Assembly: GCA_020746835.1 (NCBI GenBank)
Contig: JAGPNK010000014.1
Location: 682,001 to 746,000, forward strand
Source: Stachybotrys elegans
Taxonomy: Eukaryota > Ascomycota > Sordariomycetes > Hypocreales > Stachybotryaceae
Reading direction: 5' to 3'
Length of the DNA: 64,000 bases
Part shown: one piece after another, positions 45,310-58,655 of the stretch
Layout of the letters: each line of letters starts with the position of its first letter
Position numbering within the stretch: the stretch's first letter is position 1
Position numbers and translations under genes: made by a program
Notes under the pieces: generated by a model
What the model saw: only the letters and a program-made list of their open reading frames with translations
Database searches by the model: none
What the model was told of the DNA's origin: nothing

Positions 45310-47880
45310 ATGGCCGCTCCTCGATATCCCGCGGCCGATCCCCGACGCCAGGTCGGCTCTCCTAGGCCAAAGGGCCGTGGTGCGTTCTCTCCCTCGCATC
45401 CGGCTTCGCTGCCTCCTCTCTCTCTCTCACTCGGTGCTGACCGTCGCCAACTAGAGAACAAGGAAACCCTCTGTCGAAATGTTCTCATATACGGCCACTG
45501 TCGATACGAAGACCAGGGCTGTACCTTTAGCCACGACCAGAACAAGGGCAATGTCAATCAAGATGGGTATGTCATCTTTCCTATCACGCAGCCACCCGCA
45601 ACGACCATCATGAGGTGCAAAGTCCAAATGTTGCGATCGCATCCAACAAACCCGAGCGTCCTCGAGCCGGAGAACATGTCGCTGCCCAAAAGTGGTCTCC
45701 ATATCGTGCTACCCGAGCATGGTTCCTCATACCTCAGTTCACTTTGCATGGTTATACAGACATTGGAGTTACGGTATCTACTTCGGACTCGTACTTGACG
45801 GCTCAAACCCGTTCGTATCTCCTATCCGAGCCTTGTGCGCACCCGTCCTTCCCACCTGATAGGGCTGTGTACCGTCAAAACGGCAAGGTGCAGCTAGACC
45901 ACGCGGCTCAACCGGCTCGGGACCTCTTGCACCGTTGTCTAGTACTATTCGCCTTTTCTACATTTACCGCGAAGCCTCTGACTTTTCCCTTCTACATTAT
46001 ACATGCTGGATATTGCCCATTGGCTAACTATCGTGATCCAGCTCTAAGAAAGCACTCAACGTTGAATCGCCCTCATTTACCCCCGCCAACCTTACCGGCA
46101 AGAGGCCTACCTTTACTACTCAAGCAGCAAGCGCGCCGACCTTTACACCCCGCGGCCTAGGAGGTGAGAGGCCCGAATCGCAAAGTGTACGGACATTGCT
46201 TACAACTCTGTCGCAGCTGCAACCCCGGCTGGCTCTGAGCCTGATACGTCAGTCTTCAATCCTGCTGCGATTCGCGAATTCACCCCCAGCTTCGAATCAA
46301 ACAACACTGTATGTTGGCTTCACGACACCTACAGCCTTTCAGCTGACAATATTTAGAAGCCTAGCTCGAACGGCCCACCCCAAGATGCGCCGCTTACATT
46401 TGATCCCTTTTCTATGACCTCTGTGGCACAAACTTTGCCAGCGACGCCTTTCAACCCATATGCTGAGGACCACCACGCGATGGCAGGGGCAACTTCGGCA
46501 TACTTTGGTCCTCAGGGCTATGCCGCCCCTCTTCAGCCTCTTCAATATCACCTATACGCCCCCGTGGGACCCCACAGGGAGGATATCAAACCATATCACC
46601 GATTAACTCACGACTTCTTCTTGCCCGAGAAGCTTCGAGAGGACCTACAGAGAAAGGCCGAGGCAGCCCTACAAGTTATGCCCAATTCGCAGCTGCCCCA
46701 GCTGGATAACTATCATTCCCTCGTGGCTTTGGACACGACCCAACGGAAGAACGCCAACATATTTGGCTACCCCAGCTGGGTTTACAAGACGACTTCTTCC
46801 AAAACAGGGAAACTTTATTGTCTCCGTCGCCTGGAAGGATACCGATTGACAAACGAGCATGCCATAAGATCAGTCAAGGAGTGGCGACGTATCGACAACT
46901 CATGCATCGTTACCGTACACGATGCGTTCACTACAAGGGCGTTTGGGGACAGCTCTCTCATATTTGTTCAGGACTATTTCCCCCTTGCAAAGACGCTGGC
47001 CGAGACACATCTTGTGGCCAATGGAACTCACAATAACAGATTCCATCCCAAAGCTCCCGTTGCAGAAACCACTCTGTGGTCGTACGTCTCACAGATTGCA
47101 AATGCCCTCAAATCTATCCACTCCATCAATCTGGCAGCTCGGTGTGTTGATGTCAGCAAGATCCTAGTTACAGACAAGAACCGCATTCGCCTTTCGGCAT
47201 GCTCAATATTAGACGTTGTGCAATTCGAGACACGGCGGCCTTTGCAAGATCTTCAGCAGGAGGATCTCGTCCAGTTTGGCCGGACGATACTCTGCCTCGC
47301 CACCAATACATTGCCCGCTCATCTCACCAACCTCAACCTATCTCTAGAGCAGATGAGTAGGTCCTATTCAGTCGAGCTGAGGGATACTATTATGTGGCTG
47401 CTTACGCCGCCACAGCCAAATGGGCAGAAAAGCATTGATGATTTTATACGAGGCATCTCGGTTCACATAGTGGGCACCTTAGACGAGAGTCTCCATCGAG
47501 ACGACGAGCTCACCAGCCACCTCTTCCGGGAGCTTGAGAACGGCCGTATCGTCCGACTTATGATGAAGCTAGGTGCTGTCAACGAGAGGCACGAGTTCGA
47601 CGGCGACAGGTCGTGGTCGGAAAACGGCGAGCGTTACATGCTTAAGCTGTTCCGCGACTACGTTTTCCACCAAGTAGATGCCAACGGGAACCCGGTGCTG
47701 GATGCTGGACACATGATACGATGTCTGAGCAAGCTGGATGCTGGCACCGACGAGCGCATTTGCTTGACAAGCCGTGACGAGCAGACTAGCTTCCTTGTCA
47801 GCTATAAGGAGCTGAAGAAGCAGCTCGGTAACGCCTTTGGTGACCTGCAGAAGAGCAGCAAGCAGGTACGGGGATTCTAG
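45310..47880 (+). CDS. PAN3: PAN3, regulatory subunit of the PAN2-PAN3 deadenylase
   Basis: Subunit of the poly(A) nuclease complex that starts mRNA tail shortening; it binds RNA and poly(A)-binding protein and recruits PAN2 in the cytoplasm. Exons 45310-45379, 45455-45566, 46042-46163, 46217-46308 and 46357-47880 give 639 residues. An N-terminal CCCH zinc finger is visible (LCRNVLIYGHCRYEDQGC then TFSHDQ). A PAM2-like ESPSFTPA motif follows the second intron. The C-terminal half is a pseudokinase (YHSLVALDT, the IFGYPSWVYK region, LAARCVDVSKILV in place of HRD) plus the knob domain (LFRDYVFHQVDANGNPVLD). The second intron, 45567-46041, is 475 nt, long for this genome, but boundaries join in phase. 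Assignment is firm. Confidence 0.96.
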
Positions 47881-49140
47881 AAGAGACCCGAACGCAAGAG
47901 CTGGGAGCCGTGGCGGACAGCAGCAGCAAGCGAGGGCGACGATACCTACGGATGGTCGAACAGCGTTGCACCAGCGAGAGAGTTGCGCCCAAGGCACGTC
48001 AGCGCCCCAAGCCTGTCAAGCGTGGACAGGTCTCAGATACCGGGTGATCTTGGTCAGTCAGAGACCACCCAGACGCCATTGGTGGATGAACCGCTCTCGG
48101 CACCACTACCAGGGCAAATGTTCCGATCTTCAGCGGCGGATTATGAGACGGAGGGGCGGGATGTGCATACGCACAAATCGTAGAGCCCCGGGCGGCAGTT
48201 GGATGCAGGAATTAGATGGAGGATATCACGGGTTTCAGGTTTACTCGGGAAGCAGAGGCGAGGCGTCGCGTAGAGAGAGAGAGAGAGTAGGGGGTAGATG
48301 GCGATGCCCACATTGCAGAGAGGAGCGATAGCAGCATGAGTGGAATTCATAAATCTTTTCAATTGTTCCAGTTCCGATTTCTAAGCGTCACACCAATATT
48401 GCACCCATCTTTTGCGCTTTCCCCTCTCTTCCATCTCCTCCTGTTCATTCATCAGGGCAAGTCTTGAAAGAGCCCCTATCACAGAACGTAACGTAATATA
48501 CCAAGGGGTCCAAAAACTCGGTGTTGCGGCGCGCCTCATGTTGCTTTTTCGGGATGCACCCGTACCTCAACCCCGCATAGCCGCCCGTAGGTGAGCACCA
48601 TGTGGTGCTGTAGGATCCCGGAGACTGCTGAAAATAAGTATGTATTTGGGTGCGGTAAATCTAGATGGTGAGGAGGGACAGGAGTGTGCAGGGCTGACCG
48701 GTCCGCCATGCGCAAGCGGTGCGTGCAGACAGACAGGTCGGGTTCTGGATAACCTCCGTGCCGATGGTGGGCATGGTCGTAGGATTTCGGTATACAACAC
48801 CCATGGGATCCAGGATGACAAGTGTTTCCATGCTTGGCTGCATGAGGTGTGGAAATGTCTTTTTTCTTCTTTTTATTTTCTGATTAGGGGGTGGGTTTGG
48901 TGGGTGGTCTGTTTCGGTCCCGAAGGAATCGATGAGGGGCGCGTAGGAATGGCGAGTTCTTTGGCATTGGCCAAAGAGGAAAGGGTCCACGCCCACATGG
49001 CTCAAAGAGAATATGTCTATGCAAGGCGTAGAAAGGTCGTTTCAGAAAGGCGATAGAAAGGTTTGATAAAGGGAGGTGGTAGTGGATATGCGCGTGAATA
49101 CCCGGGTGACTCATGTCGTGGCTATGGTTGAGGTAGGTGT
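47881..49140. other. Intergenic between convergent PAN3 and LSM7
   Basis: About 1.26 kb containing both 3' ends. There is a short GA-rich run near 48270-48287. No gene was seen. Confidence 0.55.
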
Positions 49141-49934
49141 TCATTCGTCGGCCTGGACGAAAGGGTTGGCAATCTCTTCGCTGCCGTCGACGGGGCTGAC
49201 AACGACGAGAAGCGTGCCGCGAACAACGACGAGGCCAAGGGATCGCGTGGACTCGTTTCCTTCATCGTCTATACGCCACATTCGTCAGCTTGGATTCACG
49301 GCCATGGAGAGGGGGGGATGCTGGGAGGCAGGTTCGAGGCTCACCTCGCATCACTTCTGAGACGTCATCAAGGACGAGGTTCATGAGGGCGTCGTAACCC
49401 TTCAGTGTTCCCTTGACTGTTTTGGGGCACACACAGCCTTGTTAGCACGGGCAATGCCTATAAACGCGAGAAGACGGCAAGGGAAGTAGCACGCGCAGGC
49501 GCTGTGCAGGGTGCGGGATCCATTGCCAGGCGATCGGAGCCGCCTCAACGCAGGTAGCGGCTCGTTTGGTATAGTACCGGCCGAGGGGATGTAGGGATAG
49601 ACTTCGTTTACGAGGCTCAAAGCGATCGAGGCTGGAGCAGGAATCGAAAGGCGAAAGCGCCCGCAGTTGGGGTGAAGGGGGGTGCCGACTCACCTTCGCG
49701 TCCGCCGTTGAACTTGACGTTGATCTGCTTGTCCATGTACTTGGCAAGGTCGAGAATGTTCTCCTTCTTTGGCCTTTCGCGATCGCCTCCAGCAGCACCA
49801 GCGCCAGCTCCGGCACCGCCTCCGCGACCCCCGCCAGAGCCTCCTCTGCCGCCTCGGAAACCACCACCACCTCCTCCACCTCCACGGCCGCCGCCGCCGC
49901 CTCGGCCGCCCCGTTGCGTGGGTCTCTCGGACAT
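49141..49934 (-). CDS. LSM7: LSM7, U6 snRNA-associated Sm-like protein
   Basis: Component of the heteroheptameric Lsm ring that binds U6 snRNA in the nucleus (Lsm2-8) and decaying mRNA in the cytoplasm (Lsm1-7). Exons 49934-49694, 49416-49345 and 49268-49141 give 146 residues; introns are 277 nt and 76 nt. The first 50 residues are an RGG/Gly-rich extension, longer than in yeast. Sm1 reads ILDLAKYMDKQINVKFNGGRE, then VKGTLKGYDALMNLVLDD; Sm2 reads LGLVVVRGTLLVVVSP. The C-terminal VDGSEEIANPFVQADE is characteristic of LSM7. Assignment is firm; the function of the Gly-rich extension is unknown. Confidence 0.95.
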
Positions 49935-52900
49935 GGTGATAGTAGGTGTGCTGGGAGGTCTGCTCGCGAATAGGGAGGGGGGAGAGGGGGTGAAGGCGCA
50001 AGCACAGGGGGGGGGAAGGGATTGGGGGAAGCTCGAAAGAGAGTGCCTCGTTGTTGGTGACGTGCGTGCGCTTGCGCTTGGTGGAGGGGAAGGTGGTAGA
50101 CGGGAAAATTCAGGAACGTTTCTACCTTGTGTGGAGTGGGTTGAGTGAGGCTGGTGGCGGGGCTGGGCAAGTGTGGCAGAAGCTCGATGAGGCTCAGCAC
50201 CAGACAGCACTGTGGCGGCAAAAGGCTACTAATCCATCGCGTGGTGTGGTACAGACATGGCCATGCTCATTTGCCTGTCTGCCCCACGGGTCAGCGCGGC
50301 ACAGTATGGCTCCTTCAAGATGGGATGTGGATTTGGGGTAACACAAAGCTCGTAATTTGACACAGCTAGCCCAGCATCCAACGTCAACTCCATTGCCGAT
50401 ACCTGTCCCGACACCAAGATCTCGACTAACGTTATCAGCAAACAGTAGTGGGTGATTGCTCACCACTGAAGGATCCAAGTGCGTATATCCGCACCCATGC
50501 GCCCAACAGAAGACGCACAGGAGGGGCGCGAGGCGCCCTATAGGGCTTCGATGCGTTCCCAAAAGTTCGTCCTGTGCCTCGGGCCTGCGCTGGATCCCAT
50601 AAGGCCACGATTCATTGGTCGCCAAGCGTGTTCCTCTAGGATTCTAATGTTACGCCCGAGTTTTTATATCACGCAGCGTCCAGTTGTGTGCGACCATCGC
50701 TGCCAAGGCCGCAATAGTTCTCCAGGGGCAATCTCGCTGCCTGTTCTGTGCGGACATTTGATCTCCCAGCTTCGTGCAGTGGGTGGTGTGAAAGTTGAAG
50801 CCTCTTTAGGAATTCTCATTCGCGGATCGTGAGCACATGGGGGTTCTTTGGGCCTGTCATCCAACCCGGAATGCGGCTCGGGAGCGTAGGGCATCGGAGA
50901 GGCGCGTGCCATTGTCGTGAGCCGGGAATAAGCAATCATGCTCGTAACCAGGACTCGACCTCACATATGAGCCCGCAAGAGCAGCCTGCCCACTCCAGGC
51001 GCTTCACCCAGCAAGAGGATTCTCCAATGGAAAAGCGACAGCGCGTTTCCGAGCAAAGAGGCAGCGACAAGAGGATTCCCAAGACACGCCTCACCCACCC
51101 AAGGGCCAACAGGCAGGGGCCAATTTACGTACGTACCAGAACCCAGACGTGTTGGTCTGTATGCTGGGGCACGGGATCCCTCCAGCCAAGGCAGACCAAA
51201 CCCTTCAAGGTGAGTTAGTGTCCGCTGTGCGCGAGAGGGAGGGATACGTAATTCACCAAATTATGGGCGCGCGCAGCTCGGAAGTCGGGCTTTTCAAGTC
51301 ATATAACAGCGGTAGCCGAAGTTCTCGGGTACAATGAAGCACCCGTTGAGGTGGTTCCAGCGCAAAACAGCGGCAGATGACCAGGGGAGAGCTTGGCCCG
51401 GTCGGATCGGCGCCTTCTTTTTAAAAACCTTCTGTCAAGATACACAAAAATTTGCTGGGTATCTGAATTGGAACATCTGTCGAGCTCCATTCATGTGTCA
51501 GAGTAGGCCGCAGGGCAAGGATTCGTTTGTTCTCTTGTCTGAGGTGCAGGAATGAATAGATCTATAGATTCTGCCAATAAATAATTGCAGACTTGGTCGG
51601 CCTCAAAAGCATCTTAACATGGTCCAGCAGCCTGAGAGTCATGGTCTGGTCAACGAGCCAGTCCTGTGGTCTCAATGACAACGTTCAGGTTAAGAGACTC
51701 ACAAAGTAGTAAAGGCATAGCACGAACCCAATGTCCAATGTCTTCTCTGTGGTTTCGTGACATTGGCCTGTTCTGGGTAAGCCAAAGATGCTATTTTCGG
51801 ATCCCAGTCGGGAGAAAAAGGCCTTGGAGTGGAAACCGCTGTGGCATATATTCGCAACAGCGTCGTGGATCGGTGATTGGCGGGCGATAATAAACGCGAA
51901 AGGCGACGAGGGGCTGTCTTCGAAGAGCCAATCGTGGTATGGTCGCGCGGCTTTGCTGGTCTGCGACATGCAGGTAAGTCGCTGTCGTGATGTCCTCCCA
52001 GCAAGTCTCAATCAGTAAGGGTCGTCCTGCCTATGCTCCCCAGTCCTGTTGGCTAACGCTTCCTGCCTACCCCGTAACACAAGCCAAGCAATACTTTTGA
52101 ATGAGTCTGGGGGCGAAGCGTTTGTCAACCATTATTCATGGACTGTGCTTTATCCCAGGAGCAGCCTCGTGGCAGCAACCCCGGCCTAGCCAAGAAGCCG
52201 CTGCCACTACCCAGTAGTGATAGACATGGTCTTTCAGCTTTTAGGACAACTTGCGGGCATCTCTCCGCCCCATGAGGGCTGCCGGTGTGGTGCATGATCC
52301 TTGGGTCGTTGGTGCCCTCAACCTCATCATACCTGCCGGGCCAGCAAAGAGGCTCTGCAATAAGGGTGGCTGGTGAGAAAGGACCATGGCGGAATAGGCA
52401 ACTGACAAAAATCCGAACCAGTCCGTGCTGACACGTGCAGAAGGTGTTGCAAAGATCAGGGACGCACATTCGTAGGTCTCTAACAGCACGATCGAGCGGC
52501 ACCGAAAGACCCCTGTCGCTTATGCCGGGCCGGGACCGGTCTTCTGGCCGAAAGCCGAAGGCAGTGAGATGAGCACATACATATAACTCGAGCGGTGGGA
52601 TCGGGGGGGAGCGGAGCGGATCGCATGGACGTTTTAGCTTCAAGCTTCAAGCTTCATAGCGGCAGACTCGGGTCGGTGAAATGGGTTTGCGAGTACGGAG
52701 GACTTCCCAAACTGATGCATGAGGGGAAACGGAGATACTTGGCGTGGGGGGAGGAGGTCCGAAGGCCTCCAGCTCTTGTGGGTTTAAGCTCAAAACAGGA
52801 AGTGTGTTGGACATTTCAGGTGTTAGAGCCTGAAGGTAGACATGGACTGTACTGGTACATACATATGTAAGGTGATGGTTGGTATGCCTTGCCATCCAGG

Positions 52901-55900
52901 TATCCAGGTTGCGAGCATGTCCACTTGTGTCTTGGGCGGGCGGAAAGTGCGCTCATGGGGATGGAGGAAGGAGGGGAGGAAACCTGGGGTTGTAGTGCAC
53001 TGCACTGCACTGCACTGACGTACTACCTACCTCTGCACACTTAGTACCATGGCCTGCCAGCGACCAATGCAATGCGATGCAATGCGGTGCAGCCAGTATC
53101 AGTGGCGAATAAGGGCGGGCCAAGATTGCAGCGGCATGCTCTGCGATGGCTTGATAATCAACACACACCCAACAGCGAGCGATGGTGGCCGAGGCGGTGG
53201 GGGAGCTGCCGCTGCCGTCGCCGTTGCTCTCGCCATTGTCCGCGTGGCTGATCCGTTCTGAGACGCCGATGTCACCCACCGGCGCCAAAAAGCCCAAGTC
53301 GATACCACCCTCCCAGCATCGGCAGCGGGCGCTCGCGAGTCTTCACGGCCTCTTGAATGGGCGCGCTGCCTAGTCGGCCTTGGGGGCTAGGCGGTCCCTC
53401 CCCTCCTCCTGCTGCATCAGTCTTGTCTTGGGCAACCCCTGCCAGCCTACGTTGCACAGACAGGGTCAAGGTCCTCCTCCCCTCCTCCACATCATGGCCC
53501 GCCGCCCGTCTCGCAAGGATGCCTGCCTGCCAGGCCTCATCCGCGTACCGCATCGGGCATAGGGCTACCATGACGGGACTTGGACTGCACGGATCATGTT
53601 TAAGGACGGATGTCATGGATGTCATGACGGCCGGCATGGGCGATGGGAAAGAAATCCCTACCCACCCAGCCATGCCCTTCATTCGCTGCTGCAAGAGAGC
53701 CCATCGGACAATGCAGAGGGGAGGGATGCAGCGTCATGATAACCATGACCGTACCCACTGGCTGGCTGCATGGGCGTTCTATTACTACCTTACTGTATAG
53801 GTGTGGCCATGCAGCTCAGCAGCAGTCTTTCATCTCTGCCGATTGGGACCAATTACCGAGTACACTCTTGGCTGCTGTCGTCAGGCACATTCACGGGCAA
53901 AAGAGCCATGGGGCAACGAGGACAGAGTACTGAGCGAGTGCGGGCGTTTCCAGGCCGTGGTAGGGCACTGGATTTGAGTGCTTCTCAATCGTCCCCCCCC
54001 CCTTTCTGCCATGCGTTTATCCGCAGGTTGGGCATTGTTTTGTCTTTTTGTATTTTATATTATTCCCATTCTTTTTTGACTTGAACCCCAACGTTCCGGA
54101 CAGTGAGCTTGTCCTAGCTACCCGAGGCTGACCAAAGCTCTCCCCATGCATGTGTTTCTGGGCCCAGCGGCTCCCTGGACGGTTCGTCTCATCGGCTCGG
54201 CTTCTGATCTGCTCCCCAGACTAACTCGCCACTTTCCGTACTTAGAAACCCAAACGCTATCTTTATCGATGGGGCCTCTGGGACTGGACCTGGGCACAAG
54301 ACTGCGTGAGATCGGACCCGATGGCCACATTCCAAGGTCCGTCCAAGATGCCCGGAGACCCGGACGACGGTCTCGCTGGTGTCCATCTATACCCGCAAGC
54401 GAGGGATCTGATCGTTGGGACAGTTTAAGGTATTGCTGCTGCCATATTCAGCACAGGATCCTCCTCTTTTGGATGCCATTTCTGACATTGAATTCCTAGA
54501 TGCATACCACAGCCCTGCGTCGTCATGCAGCGGCATCCATCCATCTTCTCGGCATCCCTTTTCACCAAGCTGCGTTGCGCAGTGCAGCACTCGAAACGAG
54601 GCAATGCTGCGAAGCCTTGGATGTAAACGAACCTGGGTTTGACCGTTTCTTGGTTGCCGGCTGTGTGTGTCACCTGCATTGCTACCTGCCTGCGAGCTGC
54701 CTTCCTGGCCATAACTCGCCCTTCTCTTTTGCATGACGTCCCCGGCCTCATTGGCTACATGCTGCTTGTCTTCAAGCCTCTGACATCGATCACTGGGCCT
54801 TATATTAATTACACCGCATCATCCCACCTTTCCTCCTGTCACGACTCACTCGCCCCAAGACCTCGCCAACCTCCCCACACCCGCTCTGCCTGCCTTGCGG
54901 TTGCATTCTACATCCCCTGTGTCTACTGTACCCAATACCACCACCCATCTACCCCCCTCGCATCTTTACATTATATTCCTCTCCTAGGCTTGTGTACCGT
55001 GCCCCATCCATAACGCTACGGCACCCGCCCGCCGCCACCCGTCGACCCTGGACCTCCTCAGGTATTCCCCGGGGATTTCTCACAGTACGCTTGGTGCCAC
55101 TTTCGCCTCGTTACTTTCACGCCTCTCCCTGTCGGTTCAATACCACGACACCCACCTTGCCTGCTCTTGGCCGCCGTTTCTTGCCCGTCTACCCAGCAAG
55201 CCCTCCTAGCACACTCTATCTGCACAAGGTCCGACCCCGGCTCCGATCCGTCTAGGGGTGCGCACGATATCTTGCCATCATTGCCAGACCGGCCTGTCCA
55301 CACTCGACTCGCTCGTCGGCAGCACCACCATAACTTAAACCCTCGCCCTTTCGCCTTTCCCCGTCCTTTGGAGGCGAATCTGCTTGTCACTGGTCAAAGA
55401 ACCGCCGCCTACTCCCAGGCTCTCCTCCGTCCTCCACGCCTCCCTGGCCTCTCTCATTTCACGCCAAGGACAGCAATTGCCCCTACTTGCCGACCCAGAC
55501 GACCTTGCACTTGACCCTGTTACATTGCACATTGCATATTCACCCTCCTACACCCTCGGATTCATACATTTTCGGTATCCTCCTTTCTTCACTTTCCTCC
55601 TCCTTCCATCTCCTCTCTCCCGGCTCTTGTCTTTCGACGACAACCACAAGTCAGGGTGTCCCGCCACATAGACTGCACTCGATTGTCACAGGGTTCATCG
55701 TCACCTTACTCTGGATTGTGCATGAATTTTCACAATTTGGATACGACAACAAAGTACCGTCTGGTAACAACCAAATCGCACTGCACTTTGCCTACCTCTT
55801 TTTCTTTTTCATTTTTTTTTTTCACCACCCCAATCGCCCAGTCACCTGAAGGTTGGTGAATCCAGTGCGACACCTTCAGAATCGCATTCGGGCCGTTCCC

Positions 55901-56451
55901 AGGAGCAGTTCTTTTCCCCGGTTTTCCCTCCGACCCAGCATTGCCCTCCGGCATCGCAATCCTTTTCGTCTTGAACGCCGTTGTTTTGCTGTGGTTCACT
56001 CACCTAGCCTTGTGTTTGTCGCCATCCGGATAGAGCAATGGCAAATTGCTAGCTCAATCATACAAATACTCACACTTGGACGTTCCAATTTGAAGAATTC
56101 AAGGCGTACATTCCCAAGCCAACCTGATACCAAGGCCAATTCCAACACATCTTATCTCTGCCGCCAGAAGGATCACGACAGCCGTTGACATTGTTGGCTA
56201 TTGTTGCCCGATTCATTTCAGTCATTGATCACCTCAGACCCCAAGCTCACCTTACTTCTTACCATTATCTCTCCCTCATCTCTCTACGCTACAACTCACT
56301 CAATCTGGCGCCGCTCCATCCTCCCTACTTAGAGCCGAGGGAGATATTCTCCCCCTTCATCTATCCGTCTCCTCATTTCAGCTTCACCGGCCCTCTTTCT
56401 TCTTCATCCTTCTTTCTGTCCGGGTTCTCGAAAAAGCCAAAGACGGATACC
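49935..56451. other. 6.5-kb gene-free divergent region between LSM7 and a Zn2Cys6 regulator
   Basis: The largest gap in the window. Open frames are short, low in complexity and lack plausible splice continuity. The right part (about 54.8-56.4 kb) is strongly CT-rich and follows a TATA-like box, so it probably forms a long 5' leader with several small upstream ATGs. A segment near 51152-51172 resembles the core of the dispersed repeat at 5.8 kb. I see no gene. Confidence 0.5.
54801..54808 (+). promoter_or_regulatory. Possible TATA box of the Zn2Cys6 regulator
   Basis: TATATTAA about 1.65 kb upstream of the ATG at 56452, immediately before a long CT-rich tract. If used, the transcript would have a leader of about 1.6 kb. 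Inference only. Confidence 0.35.
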
Positions 56452-58655
56452 ATGGCGTACCCGATCCCGGACCCCGAGTCCAACAAACGCAAACGGGGAT
56501 CCGAGGACAACGGGTCACAACCACCGCACCATCCTCCGCATCATCGCCAGCTACTTCGGCAGCCCACGCCCGTATCTTCTGGTAAGTAAGACATGCCAAT
56601 AGATGACAAGCGGCCATTCATTGCCGCACCTATTTGGACCATGGCCCACGGCAAGCATGCAAGTGCAAGGACGTCTGCTGTCAGCCATACCTCGCCCCAT
56701 GTGCATCTTCTACCCACAAACCAAAACACTTATCCCGCGTATTACTCAGTCAAATTCAACTCATACACACACCCTTTCAACCTGCCCCTCCCCCGTCCCG
56801 GTTGTTACTCTTCGCTATCCGCCCGGGGTTCCAACGGCTAGCGCCACAACGATGTTGATGCGCGAATCGGGCCATCATGGTGCTCGGCACTTATATGAGC
56901 CTAGCTCATCCTGGTCTAGTCCATCATGGGTTGTTGTAATAATTCGTGCATCGCATCGAACCTTATCCTACCTTCTTCACACAGGCCCCTTCTTCCCTGA
57001 CAATCTGACAATTTAGCCAATGCGCCTAGTGGTGTACGTTTGTCTTGTCGAAAATGTTCACGTTGAACGAAACAATGGCTGTGGCTTTTCTCACTAACAT
57101 TTAACAAGGTTCTGCTGGAGTGCTACAGTATTTTCCTAGACCCAATTTGGAACGCCTGGGTCTCATCGAGGGCGAGGCTGATACGTTCGCCGATATCCTG
57201 AACTTGATGAATGAATATGAAGGTATGTTGTCCCCTACCCATTGTTTGATGGACATGGCCTCACCACGGGTTTCAGGTGCACTTGATCGCCAAGAGAGCC
57301 TTGCAGCAAGACTCGGAGCCAAGTTGACTGGGCCAAGGCTGCTCAAGGGTATCGAAAGGTTCTTTGATGGACCCATCAAGACCAATCCGCCGCCTGCGCC
57401 TGGCGGGCACCCGATAAGCTGGCTGGACGTCATGTCATTCTCCAAGACAAATGCAAACGAGTTTCTTTTGACGACTCTACCCAACGGCACCCGATGCTGC
57501 CAGTTTTTCTGGAAGGATGGAAGACAGGTTGAAATCAACGAGGATGATTGGCGACTCATCTCGACGGGTGCGCTGGATCGATTTTCCCTGGAAAGACCGT
57601 TTGAAGAAGACGAGGTTGTCGAGATGGCAACGCTTGACATTCTGGAAACAAGGACGACTTTCCTCTACAAGAGGGCCGATGAGATAGCGGCAAGGGCTCG
57701 TATGCTTCACCACCGGCTCGGCAACCGCAGGCGCAGCATCACGAGACTCAACAAAAGCCCTGACGACCCAAACTCTCCCTATCGCACATTGAATGTATTG
57801 CAGCGCAGTACTTCAGGCGGCGCAGCGTACGATCTGCACGCGGACCTCCTTCAACAGTTCACCGCCCCCACAGCGCCGGCCTCACCAGGGCAGGTCCCGG
57901 GGGGGATCATGTCCGGGAGCAGCACGGGGCAGGTATCACCCCTCATGTACACTCAGTCACATCGCACGGCAGGGCAACCGGGACGGGGCTCTATTGGTGC
58001 CGCTTCGGACCCAGGCAGTAGGGTTCTGCCAGATCACCAGACTGATGTTCTCCGTGCGCTCATCACGCAGAGGACGGAGAAGCTGGCCAAAGGAGAGCTC
58101 ATCAATCCGCCATGTGATCGGTGCAGGCGTCTTCGGGTGCAATGCGTGAAGCACCTGACGGCTTGTCAGGGCTGCACCAGAAAGCATGCCAGGTGTAGCT
58201 GGAAAGCGACGACGGAGCAAGAGGTGGCCATGATCAAGCAAGAAATGGGCATCCCGGTGGACATCGAACTGGAGGGTGAGAGGGAGCATGCGAGGATACG
58301 CGATAACTTGGCCGCCGATCGCTCCCAGCAACCGCTCGATATCACCCCCAGCCCACGAGCCATAGAAGGCCCGTCACGTCCCAGCAGCCGAGGAACCGAT
58401 CAGACAGGCATTGGGCTTGGAGGCATGTACAGCCCCAAGTCGATGCCGCCACTGAGGCAGGAGGCGGCACCCGAAAGGCGCCGAACCAGTCTACCACCAG
58501 GGCCAACAGCACCGGCTACCGGAAGGGTAGATGCGCCGAGAGAGACAACGCCGAGAGATTCGATGCGAAGGGCACAAATTTCCTCCATCATCTCAGGCCC
58601 GCATGAGTCAGGACCGCCTTACGGAACTTCATCACAGCCACCGGCGCGCCAGTAG
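56452..58655 (+). CDS. Zn2Cys6 transcription factor with internal DNA-binding domain
   Basis: Predicted nuclear DNA-binding regulator. Exons 56452-56581, 57109-57222 and 57277-58655 give 540 residues in frame. The first intron is 527 nt; the second (57223-57276) is 54 nt with no in-frame stop, so retention would only insert 18 residues. The start opens a basic segment, NKRKRGSEDN, a likely nuclear signal. The binuclear zinc cluster PCDRCRRLRVQC ... CQGCTRKHARC has all six Cys but lies near residues 360-388, well behind the usual N-terminal place. Before it is a conserved-looking domain (SWLDVMSFSKTNANEFLL, CCQFFWKDGRQVEINEDDW). The C-terminus is Pro/Ser/Arg-rich. No fungal-TF middle-homology region was seen. 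Target genes are unknown. Confidence 0.88.

Noticed and set aside
45615..46160. Open frame across the long PAN3 intron
   Set aside because: It begins without an ATG, is out of frame with PAN3, and has no recognisable domain; the flanking splice sites join correctly without it.
51152..51172. Possible fourth copy of the dispersed repeat core
   Set aside because: Only about 20 bases match, with no extension on either side; chance cannot be excluded.
50829..51218. Polar 129-codon plus-strand frame in the gene-free region
   Set aside because: Low-complexity, no domain, no splice continuity.
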